Shown: positions 36,321-48,186 of the stretch, piece by piece
Position numbering within the stretch: the stretch's first letter is position 1
How the letters are laid out: every line of letters begins with the position of its first letter
Source: Streptomyces sp. GS7
GTDB lineage: Bacteria > Actinomycetota > Actinomycetes > Streptomycetales > Streptomycetaceae
Direction of reading: 5' to 3'
Assembly: GCF_009834125.1 (NCBI RefSeq)
Contig: NZ_CP047146.1
Coordinates: 2,783,501-2,847,500, forward strand
DNA length: 64,000 bases
The notes under the pieces: model-generated
Told to the model about the DNA's origin: nothing
What the model saw: the letters and a program-made list of their open reading frames with translations, nothing else
Database searches by the model: none
Position numbers and translations under genes: made by a program

Positions 36321-36567
36321 CAGCCGTTCTCGGGCACGAGTCAGCCCGAACGTGTTGGTCCGATAGACGCTAGAGAATCTGTCTCCCAGCCTGCCAGGAT
36401 CGTCTTAGTAAATTTCCCTCGCCGGTGCATCCGGAGGGGAGCTGTGAGGCATCTGCCCCCGAATGCCACGGTCCCGACAATCCTCCTCGAAGAGATCCTT
36501 GGGACCGTCATTCCCAGGTGCTGCGTCCGCACCCCAAAATGCGCCCCGACGCTGAGCTAGGAATTGC

Positions 36568-38133
36568 ATGACCCCGAAACTGCGCATGAGCTATGCGGTC
36601 AGCACATTGATCGTCAGCAGCGTGACGACGTTTCTGCTGCCGCTGGACTACACGGTCGCCTCGGTTGCCCTGCGCGACATCCACCGCGATTTCTCCGTCA
36701 GCTTCAGCGACCAACAGTGGGTGATCAACGGATACACCATGGCCTTCGCCGCCCTGCTGATGGCCGGCGGTGGTCTGGCGGACCTGTTCGGCCGTCGGAA
36801 GGTCTTCCTGTCAGGGCTCGCCCTCTTCACCGCCGCTTCCTTGCTCGCCGGACTGGCCCCGGCTGTGCTGTGGCTCAACGTCGGACGGGTCGCTCAAGGC
36901 ATCGGCGCGGCAGGGATGTTCAGCTCTTCGCTCGCCCTCCTCGTTCAGGAGTTCACGGGCCCGCGCCGCGTCCATGCCTTCGCGGTCTTCGGAGTCGCTT
37001 CCGGGCTGGGCGCGTCCTTGGGCCCGTTCATCGGCGGACTCGCTGTGAACCTGGGTGGCTGGCGATGGGCGTTCCTGCTCAACGCGCCGTTCGGCATCGC
37101 CATGCTCATCCTGGGATTGATGCGCACGCGGGAGTCCAAGGACCCTCATGCCACACGCATGGACCTCAAGGGCCTGGTGCTCTTCAGCGGAGCAGTGCTG
37201 CTGGTGGTCTACTCCATCGTCATGGCGCCGCAGATTGGCTGGACCAGCCCCACCATCGTCGCCACCCTGGCTGCGGGGGCTGTGCTTGCCATCGTCTTTG
37301 TCTTCGTGGAGCTGCGGCAGACCTACCCGCTGATCGACCTGCGCCTGTTCGCCAACCGCACCTTCCTCGGCGCCAGCCTGGCACCGTTGGTGTTGTCCAT
37401 CGCCTTCTGGGGCCTGTTCCTCTACACGCCGCTCTACTTCCAAGGCGTACTCGGCTACAGCCCGCTGCAAGCAGGCATGGCGATGCTGCCCTTCGCCATC
37501 CCCCTCTTCGGCGCAGGCCCCCTGGGAGCGCGCCTGGCCAACCGCATCTCCTCGCGCGCACTGCTCGCCATCGGCCAGCTCCTGGTCGCAGCCGGAGCAA
37601 CTCTCCTGGCCTTCGCCCCGCTTGACAGCGATTGGACCAACTACGCGATCGGCGGGCTGATCAGCGGCCTGGGAACGGGATTGATCAACGGTGAGATGAG
37701 CAACGTGGCCATCAGCATCGTGCCGGCCGCCCGGTCCGGGATGGCCTCCGGTATCAACTCCACGATGCGCATCGTTGGCATGAACGCCGGCTTCGGTGGC
37801 ATCGGAGCGGTCATGGCTGTGGCCGTCTCCCACGACCTGACCTCCCAGGCCGGCCGGCTCCACGGCCTGCACCAGAACGTGAGCGGCCTGGCAACCGAAG
37901 TCGCCACAGGCAACATCAACGGCACGGCGGCCTCCGTGCCCGCCCCTGTGCGGGAAGGTTTTCGGGCGGCGGCCGACCACGCCTTCGCCACCGGCATGCG
38001 AACCGCCTTCATCGTCGGCGCGTGCGTAGCTCTCCTGGGCGCCGTCGCCAGCTTCGCACTCATCCGCCGGCCCCAAGCCGGCACCGCGCCGGAGCCTGTC
38101 AGCGCGCCCCCGCTGGCTGACGCCCAGCCGTAA
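36568..38133 (+). CDS. MFS exporter, DHA2 (EmrB/QacA) family
   Basis: 521-residue drug/proton antiporter with fourteen predicted transmembrane segments. Signatures: LDYTVASVALRDIHRDF (motif D1 region), GGGLADLFGRRKVFLSG (motif A) and VGRVAQGIGAAGMFSSSLAL (motif B). It probably exports the island's product or a toxic by-product; an ArsR regulator gene lies directly upstream. ATG 36568 follows TAGGA. A hairpin terminator follows. Confidence 0.92.
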   Translation: MTPKLRMSYAVSTLIVSSVTTFLLPLDYTVASVALRDIHRDFSVSFSDQQWVINGYTMAFAALLMAGGGLADLFGRRKVFLSGLALFTAASLLAGLAPAVLWLNVGRVAQGIGAAGMFSSSLALLVQEFTGPRRVHAFAVFGVASGLGASLGPFIGGLAVNLGGWRWAFLLNAPFGIAMLILGLMRTRESKDPHATRMDLKGLVLFSGAVLLVVYSIVMAPQIGWTSPTIVATLAAGAVLAIVFVFVELRQTYPLIDLRLFANRTFLGASLAPLVLSIAFWGLFLYTPLYFQGVLGYSPLQAGMAMLPFAIPLFGAGPLGARLANRISSRALLAIGQLLVAAGATLLAFAPLDSDWTNYAIGGLISGLGTGLINGEMSNVAISIVPAARSGMASGINSTMRIVGMNAGFGGIGAVMAVAVSHDLTSQAGRLHGLHQNVSGLATEVATGNINGTAASVPAPVREGFRAAADHAFATGMRTAFIVGACVALLGAVASFALIRRPQAGTAPEPVSAPPLADAQP

Positions 38134-38197
38134 ACAGACCCCCGGTGACCCCTTTCCCCCGGAGGGGCGCCGGGCCTCGGGTGGAGCCAACCCCCGA

Positions 38198-38239
38198 GCC
38201 CGGTGGGTGCCCTGGCGATGCCAGAGCACCCACCGGGGT
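38198..38239. terminator. Bidirectional terminator between exporter and aminotransferase
   Basis: GCCCGGTGGGTGC pairs with GCACCCACCGGGG around an inner CTGGC/GCCAG pairing, followed by TATTTCT. It lies between convergent stops. Confidence 0.75.
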
Positions 38240-38271
38240 ATTTCTCTGCCCGCTTCGAAAAGTCCAGCAGC

Positions 38272-39483
38272 CTATGGCTGTCCGTAGCCGTCGAGGAAGG
38301 CGCCGATTCGGGTGACGGCGTCGGCCAGATCGTCCTTGCCGGGCAGTGTGACCAGGCGGAAGTGGTCCGGCTCGGGCCAGTTGAAGCCGGTGCCGTGGAC
38401 GATCATGATCTTCTCGGCGCGCAGCAGGTCGAGGACCATCTGCCGGTCGTCCTTGATCTTGTACACCGCGGGGTCCAGCCGCGGGAAGGCGTACAGCGCG
38501 CCCTTCGGCTTGACGCAGCTGATGCCCGGTATCCGGATCAGGGCCTCGTAGGCCGTGTCGCGCTGCTCCAGCAGCCGGCCGCCGGGGAGCACCAGGTCGT
38601 TGATCGACTGCCGGCCGCCGAGGGCGGTGGCGACCGCGTGCTGCGCCGGCATGTTGGCGCACAGCCGCATGTTCGCGAGGATCGTCAGCCCCTCGATGTA
38701 CGAGGCGGCGTGCGCCTTGGGGCCGCAGACCGCCAGCCAGCCGCTGCGGTAGCCGGCGACGCGGTACGCCTTGGACAGGCCGTTGAAGGTCAGCGTCAGC
38801 AGGTCGGGGGCGAGCGCGGCGAACGGGGTGTGGGTGGCGTCGTCGTAGAGGATCTTGTCGTAGATCTCGTCGGCGCAGACGATCAGGTTGTGCCGGCGGG
38901 CGATCTCCGCGATGCCGCGCAGCAGCTCGTCGCCGTACACCGCACCCGTGGGGTTGTTGGGGTTGATGACGACGATGGCCTTGGTGCGGTCGGTGACCTT
39001 GCGTTCGATGTCGGCGAGGTCCGGCATCCAGTCGGCCTGCTCGTCGCAGCGGTAGTGCACGGCGGTGCCGCCGGAGAGCGAGACCGACGCCGTCCACAGC
39101 GGGTAGTCGGGGGCCGGGACCAGCACCTCGTCGCCGTCGTCGAGCAGCGCCTGCATCGACATCTGGATCAGCTCGGAGACGCCGTTGCCCAGATAGATGT
39201 CGTCGACGGAGAGCTCGATGCCCTTGGTCTGGTAGTGCTGCATCACCGCGCGGCGGGCGGAGAGCAGGCCCTTGGCGTCGCCGTAGCCGTGCGCCGTGCC
39301 GATCGAGCGGAGGACGTCCTCCAGGATCTCGGGCGGGCACTCGAAGCCGAACGCCGCCGGATTGCCGGTGTTCAGCTTGAGGATGCGGTGACCTGCCGCT
39401 TCGAGCCGCATGGCCTCCTCAAGGACCGGGCCGCGGATCTCGTAGCAGACGTTGGCGAATTTCACGGGTTGTACGACATGCAT
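38272..39483 (-). CDS. Class I/II PLP aminotransferase (AlaA-like)
   Basis: 403-residue fold type I aminotransferase. It resembles glutamate-pyruvate aminotransferase AlaA: LKLNTGNPAAFGFECPPEIL, the NPNNPTGAVYG cofactor segment, ADEIYDKILYDD, and the PLP-lysine segment FNGLSKAYRVAGYRSGW. ATG 39483 follows an AGAGGTG site. Codon use is more core-like (higher GC) than that of its neighbours, so it may be a chromosomal gene enclosed by the island or a recruited copy supplying an amino acid precursor. Exact substrate pair is not determined. Confidence 0.88.
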   Translation of the reverse strand: MHVVQPVKFANVCYEIRGPVLEEAMRLEAAGHRILKLNTGNPAAFGFECPPEILEDVLRSIGTAHGYGDAKGLLSARRAVMQHYQTKGIELSVDDIYLGNGVSELIQMSMQALLDDGDEVLVPAPDYPLWTASVSLSGGTAVHYRCDEQADWMPDLADIERKVTDRTKAIVVINPNNPTGAVYGDELLRGIAEIARRHNLIVCADEIYDKILYDDATHTPFAALAPDLLTLTFNGLSKAYRVAGYRSGWLAVCGPKAHAASYIEGLTILANMRLCANMPAQHAVATALGGRQSINDLVLPGGRLLEQRDTAYEALIRIPGISCVKPKGALYAFPRLDPAVYKIKDDRQMVLDLLRAEKIMIVHGTGFNWPEPDHFRLVTLPGKDDLADAVTRIGAFLDGYGQP

Positions 39484-39618
39484 ACGGCACCTCTTCTGGC
39501 GTCTCGCCACGTGAGTTCTCTCGATGGCACCCGCTGTTTCGCGGTTGAGGCGCTGGATGCGGCAGGCTCGCCGTGACAGAGCCGATCACGTCGTCATGCA
39601 GCGCTCCGCTCCCAGCGG

Positions 39619-40629
39619 CTACAGCAACTGACGGCTGGTTTCGCGTAGCTGCTCGTGCAGGCCCCGGTGAGGTGTGGCCGGCGGAAGCCAGGCCTTGCGC
39701 ATCTTCGCGACGGCCGTGTAGTTGGTGTCGCACAGGTTGGCCAGGGGAGATTCCAGGGCCTGGGTGATGAGCTGGTAGGCGTCCATGTGGGAGAGGCCGT
39801 AGTCCCGACCGAGCCAGTGCACCAAGTCCAGTTGGGCGATGCGAAAGGCGTCCTCCAAGGGCCGTGCGGAGCCGGCGGTCATGATGTGGGTGTCGGACTC
39901 CAGGCGAGGCCATGGCGTCCTCACGCCCTTGAGCAGGCCGATGAGCACCGTGGTGTTCATCGCTGTCTCGACCGCCACCCCGCAGGACTCGCCCTCGCCT
40001 TGGCGGGCGTGGCCATCGCCCAGGCTGAGCAGCGCTCCGGGGACATTGACGCCAAGGAAGCAGGTGACCCCCGCGCGCATCTCCGGGGTGTCCATGTTGC
40101 CGCCGTGGGCGTCAGGGACCAAGGCGGAGCGCACCTCACCGTGTGCGGGGGCCACCCCGACGGTGCCGTGCATGGGATCCATGGGGAGGTCGACGACGAT
40201 GTCGCTGTCTTGTGCCTGGAACCGGCAGGTGCGCCGGGCCCGGTCCAGCTCCCAGATCCATGTCCGTTCCGGTAGAGGGGGTTGCAGTGTTGCGGTGGTG
40301 GGCGAGGAGGTGAGGGCCCCGAAGAGGGGAATTGTGCTGGAGACACCCCAGTCCCGGGCCGGCTCGATGGAGACCAGGTGCACGGCGAGCGTGTCACCGG
40401 GCTCCGCCCCCTCGATGTAGAAGGGGCCGGTCTGAGGGTTGAGCAGGGGGAAGGTGCAGACCCTCGACACTCGGTCGGTGACAGACCGCACCCCACCAGC
40501 GAAGGCATCCTCCGTGTACACCGCCAGGGCGGTATCCGGGGTGAGGCGGGCCACGGGAGGGACTCCGCCGAAGGTCCACGCGAATTCACCGGGCTCGGGC
40601 CGGATGGTTAACAGGTGAGGGCTGTTCAA
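39619..40629 (-). CDS. Acetamidase/formamidase family amidohydrolase
   Basis: 336-residue hydrolase of the FmdA/AmdA family, which cleaves small amides to acid and ammonia. Segments GDTLAVHLVSIEPARDWGVS, PMHGTVGVAPAHGEV, PDAHGGNMDTPEMRAGVT and GDGHARQGEGE carry the conserved metal-site His, Asp and Glu residues. TTG 40629 is chosen as start: AGGAGG lies five bases upstream and the protein then begins at the family N-terminus. The open frame upstream crosses the promoter region. In this cluster it may trim a carbamoyl or amide group from an intermediate, or salvage formamide-like by-products. Confidence 0.85.
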   Translation of the reverse strand: MNSPHLLTIRPEPGEFAWTFGGVPPVARLTPDTALAVYTEDAFAGGVRSVTDRVSRVCTFPLLNPQTGPFYIEGAEPGDTLAVHLVSIEPARDWGVSSTIPLFGALTSSPTTATLQPPLPERTWIWELDRARRTCRFQAQDSDIVVDLPMDPMHGTVGVAPAHGEVRSALVPDAHGGNMDTPEMRAGVTCFLGVNVPGALLSLGDGHARQGEGESCGVAVETAMNTTVLIGLLKGVRTPWPRLESDTHIMTAGSARPLEDAFRIAQLDLVHWLGRDYGLSHMDAYQLITQALESPLANLCDTNYTAVAKMRKAWLPPATPHRGLHEQLRETSRQLL

Positions 40630-41134
40630 CGGAACCTCCTGATGTGAGAGGGAGGGAAGCGACGCCCGCCACCTCAGAGCTGCCCGTCCGACTACGGCGG
40701 CTGCCGAGGAGCAGCGAGTGCATCTACGTTTCGCTCTCCATCGAAATAAGAGTTCCTCAGGACACAGGCGCTGCTGAGGAGGAATGGAACCGTACCTCGG
40801 CGTCATATCAAATGCTTCGATTGCTGACGATGCGATTACCTTCACGGGGGTCTTTTTGCGAAGCACGTTTGCGCCGCTCCGAAACTTTGGTAACGGAAAG
40901 CTGTTGGACGAAATGTCGCTTTAGTCCCATCCCTGGAGGGTTTCACGCATATGCCGCAGGGGTTACGCGTGCATTTCGTTGTTAACGGAAGTGACTACGA
41001 GTAATACACCTTGTGTGCGGCCGAACTATTGTTTAGCTTGTCTAGCGAGGATCAGTCATCGAGGGCCTTCGTGCTCGACCGCTGAACGTTCCTCTACTGC
41101 CCTATGCAGGAATTTCACGCCAGGAAGGGTGACC
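40630..41134. promoter_or_regulatory. Divergent AT-richer promoter region between acetamidase and E1-like genes
   Basis: About 505 bases without a convincing gene, markedly AT-richer than the surroundings. TAACGGAA occurs at 40891-40898 and 40983-40990, 92 bases apart, possible repeated regulator half-sites. Several -10-like AT-rich boxes lie near 40800-40850. Probably controls both directions of the island. Confidence 0.45.
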
Positions 41135-42019
41135 ATGGGAAAGTCGACCGTTCATGTGCATGAGGCCAAGTACGACGAGGAGCTGTACTGGTCGCGAGTG
41201 AGGCGCAATCTGGGCTGGTTAGGTGACTCAGAGGATGAGGCGCGGCACCGTCAGGAAAAGCTGAGCGACTGCACCATCGGCATCGCAGGATGCGGCGGTA
41301 TCGGCGGCAGCCTGGTGGAACGACTGGCCCGCCTCGGCGTCCGCAGCATGAAGATCGCGGACTTCGATACCTTCGAATACTCGAACATCAACCGGCAGCT
41401 TGGCGCGACTTTCGGCAACGTCGGCCGCAATAAAGCCGAGGTCGTCGGCGAGATCGTCCACGACATGACCCCGGATGTACGAATCGAGGTCTACACGGAG
41501 GGCATCTCAGCGGAGACCGCGGACGAGTTCGTCGCAGGATGCGACTACATATTCGACGAGATCGAGCCGTACCAGTTCCCGGCACGCTACATGCTGCACC
41601 GGGCATTCCGACGGAACCCGCAGTGCCAGTTCATGCTGACCGGCCAGGTCTACGGCAACCGCACCTTCTTGTGGAAGTGGACCCATGACTCCATGCCGAT
41701 CGAAGAGGTCATCGGCCTGCCGGAGGACGCGGAGCTGACGCCGGCGAATGCCGAGAAGCTCGTCAGCCGGCTGGTGCCCGAGGCCCCGGGCTACCCGGAC
41801 GCGGCGATGCAGCGCAAATGGCTGATCGAGGAGACCACCTGCCCCATCACTCCGGGCGCCCCTCCGATGTCCCAGGGCCTGCTCATTGAGCGGCTGATGC
41901 TCGCGATCACCGGTATCGACCAGCAGGCCGACAGCGTGCAGCTGCCAGTCTCCCCGGGGTACGCCATGGTGGACTCGCGCACCTGGACGGCAAAGACAGT
42001 CGAGGGCGTGTGGTGGTAA
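41135..42019 (+). CDS. ThiF/E1-like adenylating enzyme
   Basis: 294-residue Rossmann-fold protein of the ThiF/MoeB/HesA group, which activates a carboxylate as acyl-adenylate. The ATP loop IGIAGCGGIGGSLVERLARL, the ADFDTFEYSNINRQ signature (Asp and Arg) and GRNKAEVVGEIV are intact. No CxxC zinc pair of the MoeB type is obvious; a Cys in EETTCPITPGAPPMSQG is the best candidate nucleophile. No ubiquitin-like carrier gene is present, so it may activate a small acid or amino acid directly. ATG 41135 follows GGAAGGG. Its stop overlaps the carbamoyltransferase start, implying joint action. Confidence 0.87.
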   Translation: MGKSTVHVHEAKYDEELYWSRVRRNLGWLGDSEDEARHRQEKLSDCTIGIAGCGGIGGSLVERLARLGVRSMKIADFDTFEYSNINRQLGATFGNVGRNKAEVVGEIVHDMTPDVRIEVYTEGISAETADEFVAGCDYIFDEIEPYQFPARYMLHRAFRRNPQCQFMLTGQVYGNRTFLWKWTHDSMPIEEVIGLPEDAELTPANAEKLVSRLVPEAPGYPDAAMQRKWLIEETTCPITPGAPPMSQGLLIERLMLAITGIDQQADSVQLPVSPGYAMVDSRTWTAKTVEGVWW

Positions 42020-42978
42020 CCGCCCCCGCCCCACCTGAGGCTCTCCACGGCAGGCACCTGCTGTCGATGCAGCAGTTCCAACGCCGGGACCTGGAAAATC
42101 TGTTCACCAAGGCAGAAGCTCTACGGCTCGCTGCCGAACAGGGCGCACTGCCCCTCCGGTTCGCCGGCCGCGTCCTGGTCTCAGCCTTCTTCGATGCCAG
42201 CACCCGCACTCGCCTGGCACATGAAACAGCGATGCTCCGCCTCGGCGGCGCGGTCACCGGATTCGCAGACCCCGAAGTCACTCGGGCCGGAGGCGCAACC
42301 CAAGAAAGCCTCTACGACGTCTTCCGGATGCTGTCGGAGTACGGCGATGTCATCGTCGTCCGACACCCCGAGACCGGCGTTGCGGCCCTGGCAGCCCATG
42401 CTGCCGGCGACCGCGCCGCGGTCATCAACGCGGGTGACGGCACAGGCGAGCATCCCACCCAGACACTCACCGACCTGTACTCCGTCTGGCGACGCTTCGG
42501 CAAGATCGACGGGCTGCGTATCGGCGTGGTCAACGACCTGCGAATGCGTTGCACGCGCTCATTGCTACGCGGCCTTCGGGACTACGACTGCACCGTGTAC
42601 GCGGTGGCCGCCCCCGGAAAGGGCCTGGACTCCCAGCTGCGCGAGGAGTGTGCGCAACGCGGCCCGCACCTGGAGATCTGTGAGGATCTACGGGAGGTGC
42701 TGCCACAGGTGGACGCGATCTACTCCTCACCGACCATTCTCGATGAGGTGTCGAGTGTTCGTCCGGCAGACGGAGTGTTGCGTGGTGATACCCCGCTGAC
42801 TGCCAGCCTGCTCGAGCAGTACGGACAACCAGACCTTGCCGTCTTCCATCCTCTGCCACGCAAGGGAGAAATCGATTCCAGCCTGGATTCGACACCCTTC
42901 AACGGCTATTGGGAACAGGCCCACAACGGGGTCCCCATCCGCATGGCTCTGCTGTCGGTGATGCTGGGCGGCGAGTGA
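42010..42978 (+). CDS. Aspartate carbamoyltransferase-like carbamoyltransferase with altered acceptor site
   Basis: 322-residue member of the ATCase/OTCase family. The carbamoyl-phosphate site is intact: ASTRTR, the Arg in VVRHPETG, His and Gln in GEHPTQTL, and HPLPRKGE. By hand alignment to E. coli PyrB, the 80s loop (SLGKKGET, with Ser80 and Lys84) is replaced by TRAGGATQES, and the TRVQ motif (Arg229, Gln231, which bind aspartate) by SPTI. It should therefore bind carbamoyl phosphate but use a different amine or oxygen acceptor, or act by another mechanism. Translationally coupled to the E1-like gene and next to carAB. Calling it pyrB would be misleading. Confidence 0.88.
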   Translation: MVVTAPAPPEALHGRHLLSMQQFQRRDLENLFTKAEALRLAAEQGALPLRFAGRVLVSAFFDASTRTRLAHETAMLRLGGAVTGFADPEVTRAGGATQESLYDVFRMLSEYGDVIVVRHPETGVAALAAHAAGDRAAVINAGDGTGEHPTQTLTDLYSVWRRFGKIDGLRIGVVNDLRMRCTRSLLRGLRDYDCTVYAVAAPGKGLDSQLREECAQRGPHLEICEDLREVLPQVDAIYSSPTILDEVSSVRPADGVLRGDTPLTASLLEQYGQPDLAVFHPLPRKGEIDSSLDSTPFNGYWEQAHNGVPIRMALLSVMLGGE

Positions 42979-43022
42979 AGTAGCCGCCCCGCCCTCGGGT
43001 CGGACTCCGTGGCCATCGATTG

Positions 43023-43055
43023 ATGGTGTTGGCCGGTCGCGCCGGCCAACACCAT
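43023..43055. terminator. Bidirectional terminator after the carbamoyltransferase gene
   Basis: ATGGTGTTGGCCGG pairs perfectly with CCGGCCAACACCAT around TCGCG, between the convergent carbamoyltransferase and NIPSNAP genes. Confidence 0.85.
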
Positions 43056-43072
43056 CCTCCCGCCCCGCGGGA

Positions 43073-43372
43073 TCACACCTTCCGGAGAAAGGATCGGGAC
43101 TCAACGAGAATGCAGCCGGATTCTTTCATCTGGCGAATATTCTCGACCGCCTCCACGTCCGCGGCAAGTCGTTCGCGATACTTCTCATAATCGGCGAGGC
43201 TCGCGAAGTTGATCAGAGCGAGTGCGAAATTATTCTCGCCCTCTTTCGGAAGGTAGTAGCCTGTGAGATCGCCGCCGCACCTTTCGATGACGGGTGGCCA
43301 TGCCTTCGCGTATCGCTCGAAGTCCTCCAGCTTCCAGGGATCAATTCTGTATTGGATGCAACAGGTGATCAC
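43073..43372 (-). CDS. NIPSNAP family small protein
   Basis: 99-residue dimeric alpha-beta-barrel protein: ITCCIQYRIDPWKLEDFERY, GGDLTGYYLPKEGENNFALA and INFASLADYEKYRERLAAD. NIPSNAP/ABM-like proteins can be small oxygenases, isomerases or ligand binders in biosynthetic clusters. GTG 43372 is chosen because AGAGGAAAG precedes it. Divergent from carA, sharing its promoter region. No catalytic residue can be named. Confidence 0.85.
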   Translation of the reverse strand: MITCCIQYRIDPWKLEDFERYAKAWPPVIERCGGDLTGYYLPKEGENNFALALINFASLADYEKYRERLAADVEAVENIRQMKESGCILVESRSFLRKV

Positions 43373-43545
43373 AGGCTTTCCTCTCGATGGAATGCAAGGT
43401 GCGAGGCGCCGGCGCAACGTCGCCGCTCGGATATGAATCGTTCCAGAGGTCGCTGTTGCACTGCAAGCGGCATCAGCTCATCCAGCCACAATATTCCGAT
43501 TGTGCATGTCCGATCCCTGCCAGACATTATCGAAGGGGTGAGTTA

Positions 43546-44681
43546 ATGGGATACGTCGCTGCACAGCATTCTGCGGTGCTCGTACTCGAGGATGGATCCG
43601 TATTTCCGGGCCTTTCCTACGGGGCGACGGGTCGTTCACTGGGAGAGATGGTCTTCTGTACTGGAATGACCGGTTACCAGGAGACGTTGACCGACCCCTC
43701 CTACCACCGCCAGATCGTGATGCAGACCGCTCCGCAGATCGGTAACACCGGCTGGAACGACGAGGACGACGAATCCGACCGCATCTGGGCTGCTGGCTAT
43801 GTAGTACGTGACCCCGCACGCCATCCCTCGCACTGGCGCGCCACACGCTCCCTTGGTGAGGAGCTCCACCGCCAGCAGATCGTCGGCATTGCCGGTGTGG
43901 ACACCCGCAGCCTTGCCCGTCACCTACGGGAGCAGGGCACCATGCGCGGTGGCATCTTTTCTGCCGGGGCTGTGACCGACACAGCCGCCATGCTGGCCGC
44001 GGTGCATGGCAGCAAGCCCATGGCTGGGTCCGCCCTGGCTCACGAGGTAGGCGTGGAGCGCCGGCGCTTCATACCGGCTGCCGGCACGACCCGTTTTCGT
44101 ATCGCCGCGCTGGACACCGGAATTAAGAAAAACATCCACAACCTCCTCTCCGAACGCGGCATCGAAACCCATCTGCTGCCGCCGACCTCCACCTTCGAGG
44201 AAGTACAGGCTCTGGCTCCTGATGGCCTCTTCCTGCCCAACGGTCCCGGCGACCCCTCCACTGCAGGTCCCCTGATCGAGGTGGTCACCCAAGCACTGCT
44301 GCGACGCATCCCGCTGTTCGGCATCTGCCTGGGCAACCAGATCCTGGGACAGGCCCTTGGGCTGCGCACCTACAAGCTGCGTTACGGGCACCGCGGCCTC
44401 AACGTTCCCGTCATAGACGCCCGCAACGGGCAGGTCGCCATCACGTCGCAAAACCACGGCTTTGCCCTCGACGCTGTGCCCGGCCAGACCTTCAAGACAC
44501 CCTTCGGCACAGCCCTGGTCAGCCACTACTGCCCCAACGACGGCACAGTTGAGGGACTCCAGTGCCTGGAGGTACCGGCGTTCTCAGTCCAATACCACCC
44601 GGAAGCCGCAGCCGGCCCCCACGATGCCCGGCTGCTATTCGATGAGTTCGTCACGCTGATGGAGAAGGGCAGGGAATCCTG

Positions 44682-44682
<1 letters not shown>
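43546..44682 (+). CDS. carA: Carbamoyl-phosphate synthase small subunit
   Basis: Glutaminase subunit (378 residues) that delivers ammonia to CarB. The N-terminal domain ([36 protein letters not shown]) and the class I amidotransferase triad (Cys in [11 protein letters not shown]; His and Glu in [14 protein letters not shown]) are intact. ATG 43546 follows GAAGGGG. It overlaps carB by one base. Streptomyces normally carry carAB in the pyrimidine operon elsewhere; this copy is flanked by no other pyrimidine gene except the divergent carbamoyltransferase, so it is probably a dedicated supply for the island. Confidence 0.96.
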
Positions 44683-47990
<3,308 letters not shown>

Positions 47991-48186
47991 GGCTACGCAA
48001 CCCACAGCCATGTCCCACACCTCCGTCCACCCACGGCCGGCCACGATCCGGCACTGCAACCAGTGCCGGACGGCACAGTGACGCCACGTCATCACCAGCA
48101 AAGCTCGGCTCTTCCCTCAACGAGCCGAACCCGCTGCCGTGCACCGCGTTCCGATGCCTCAGCCGACCCATCCCTATGGAGGATGC

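Noticed and set aside
41135..42019. RiPP or lasso-peptide cluster based on the E1-like and AsnB genes
   Set aside because: No precursor peptide, leader peptidase/transglutaminase or RRE gene is visible; AsnB is a full two-domain enzyme.
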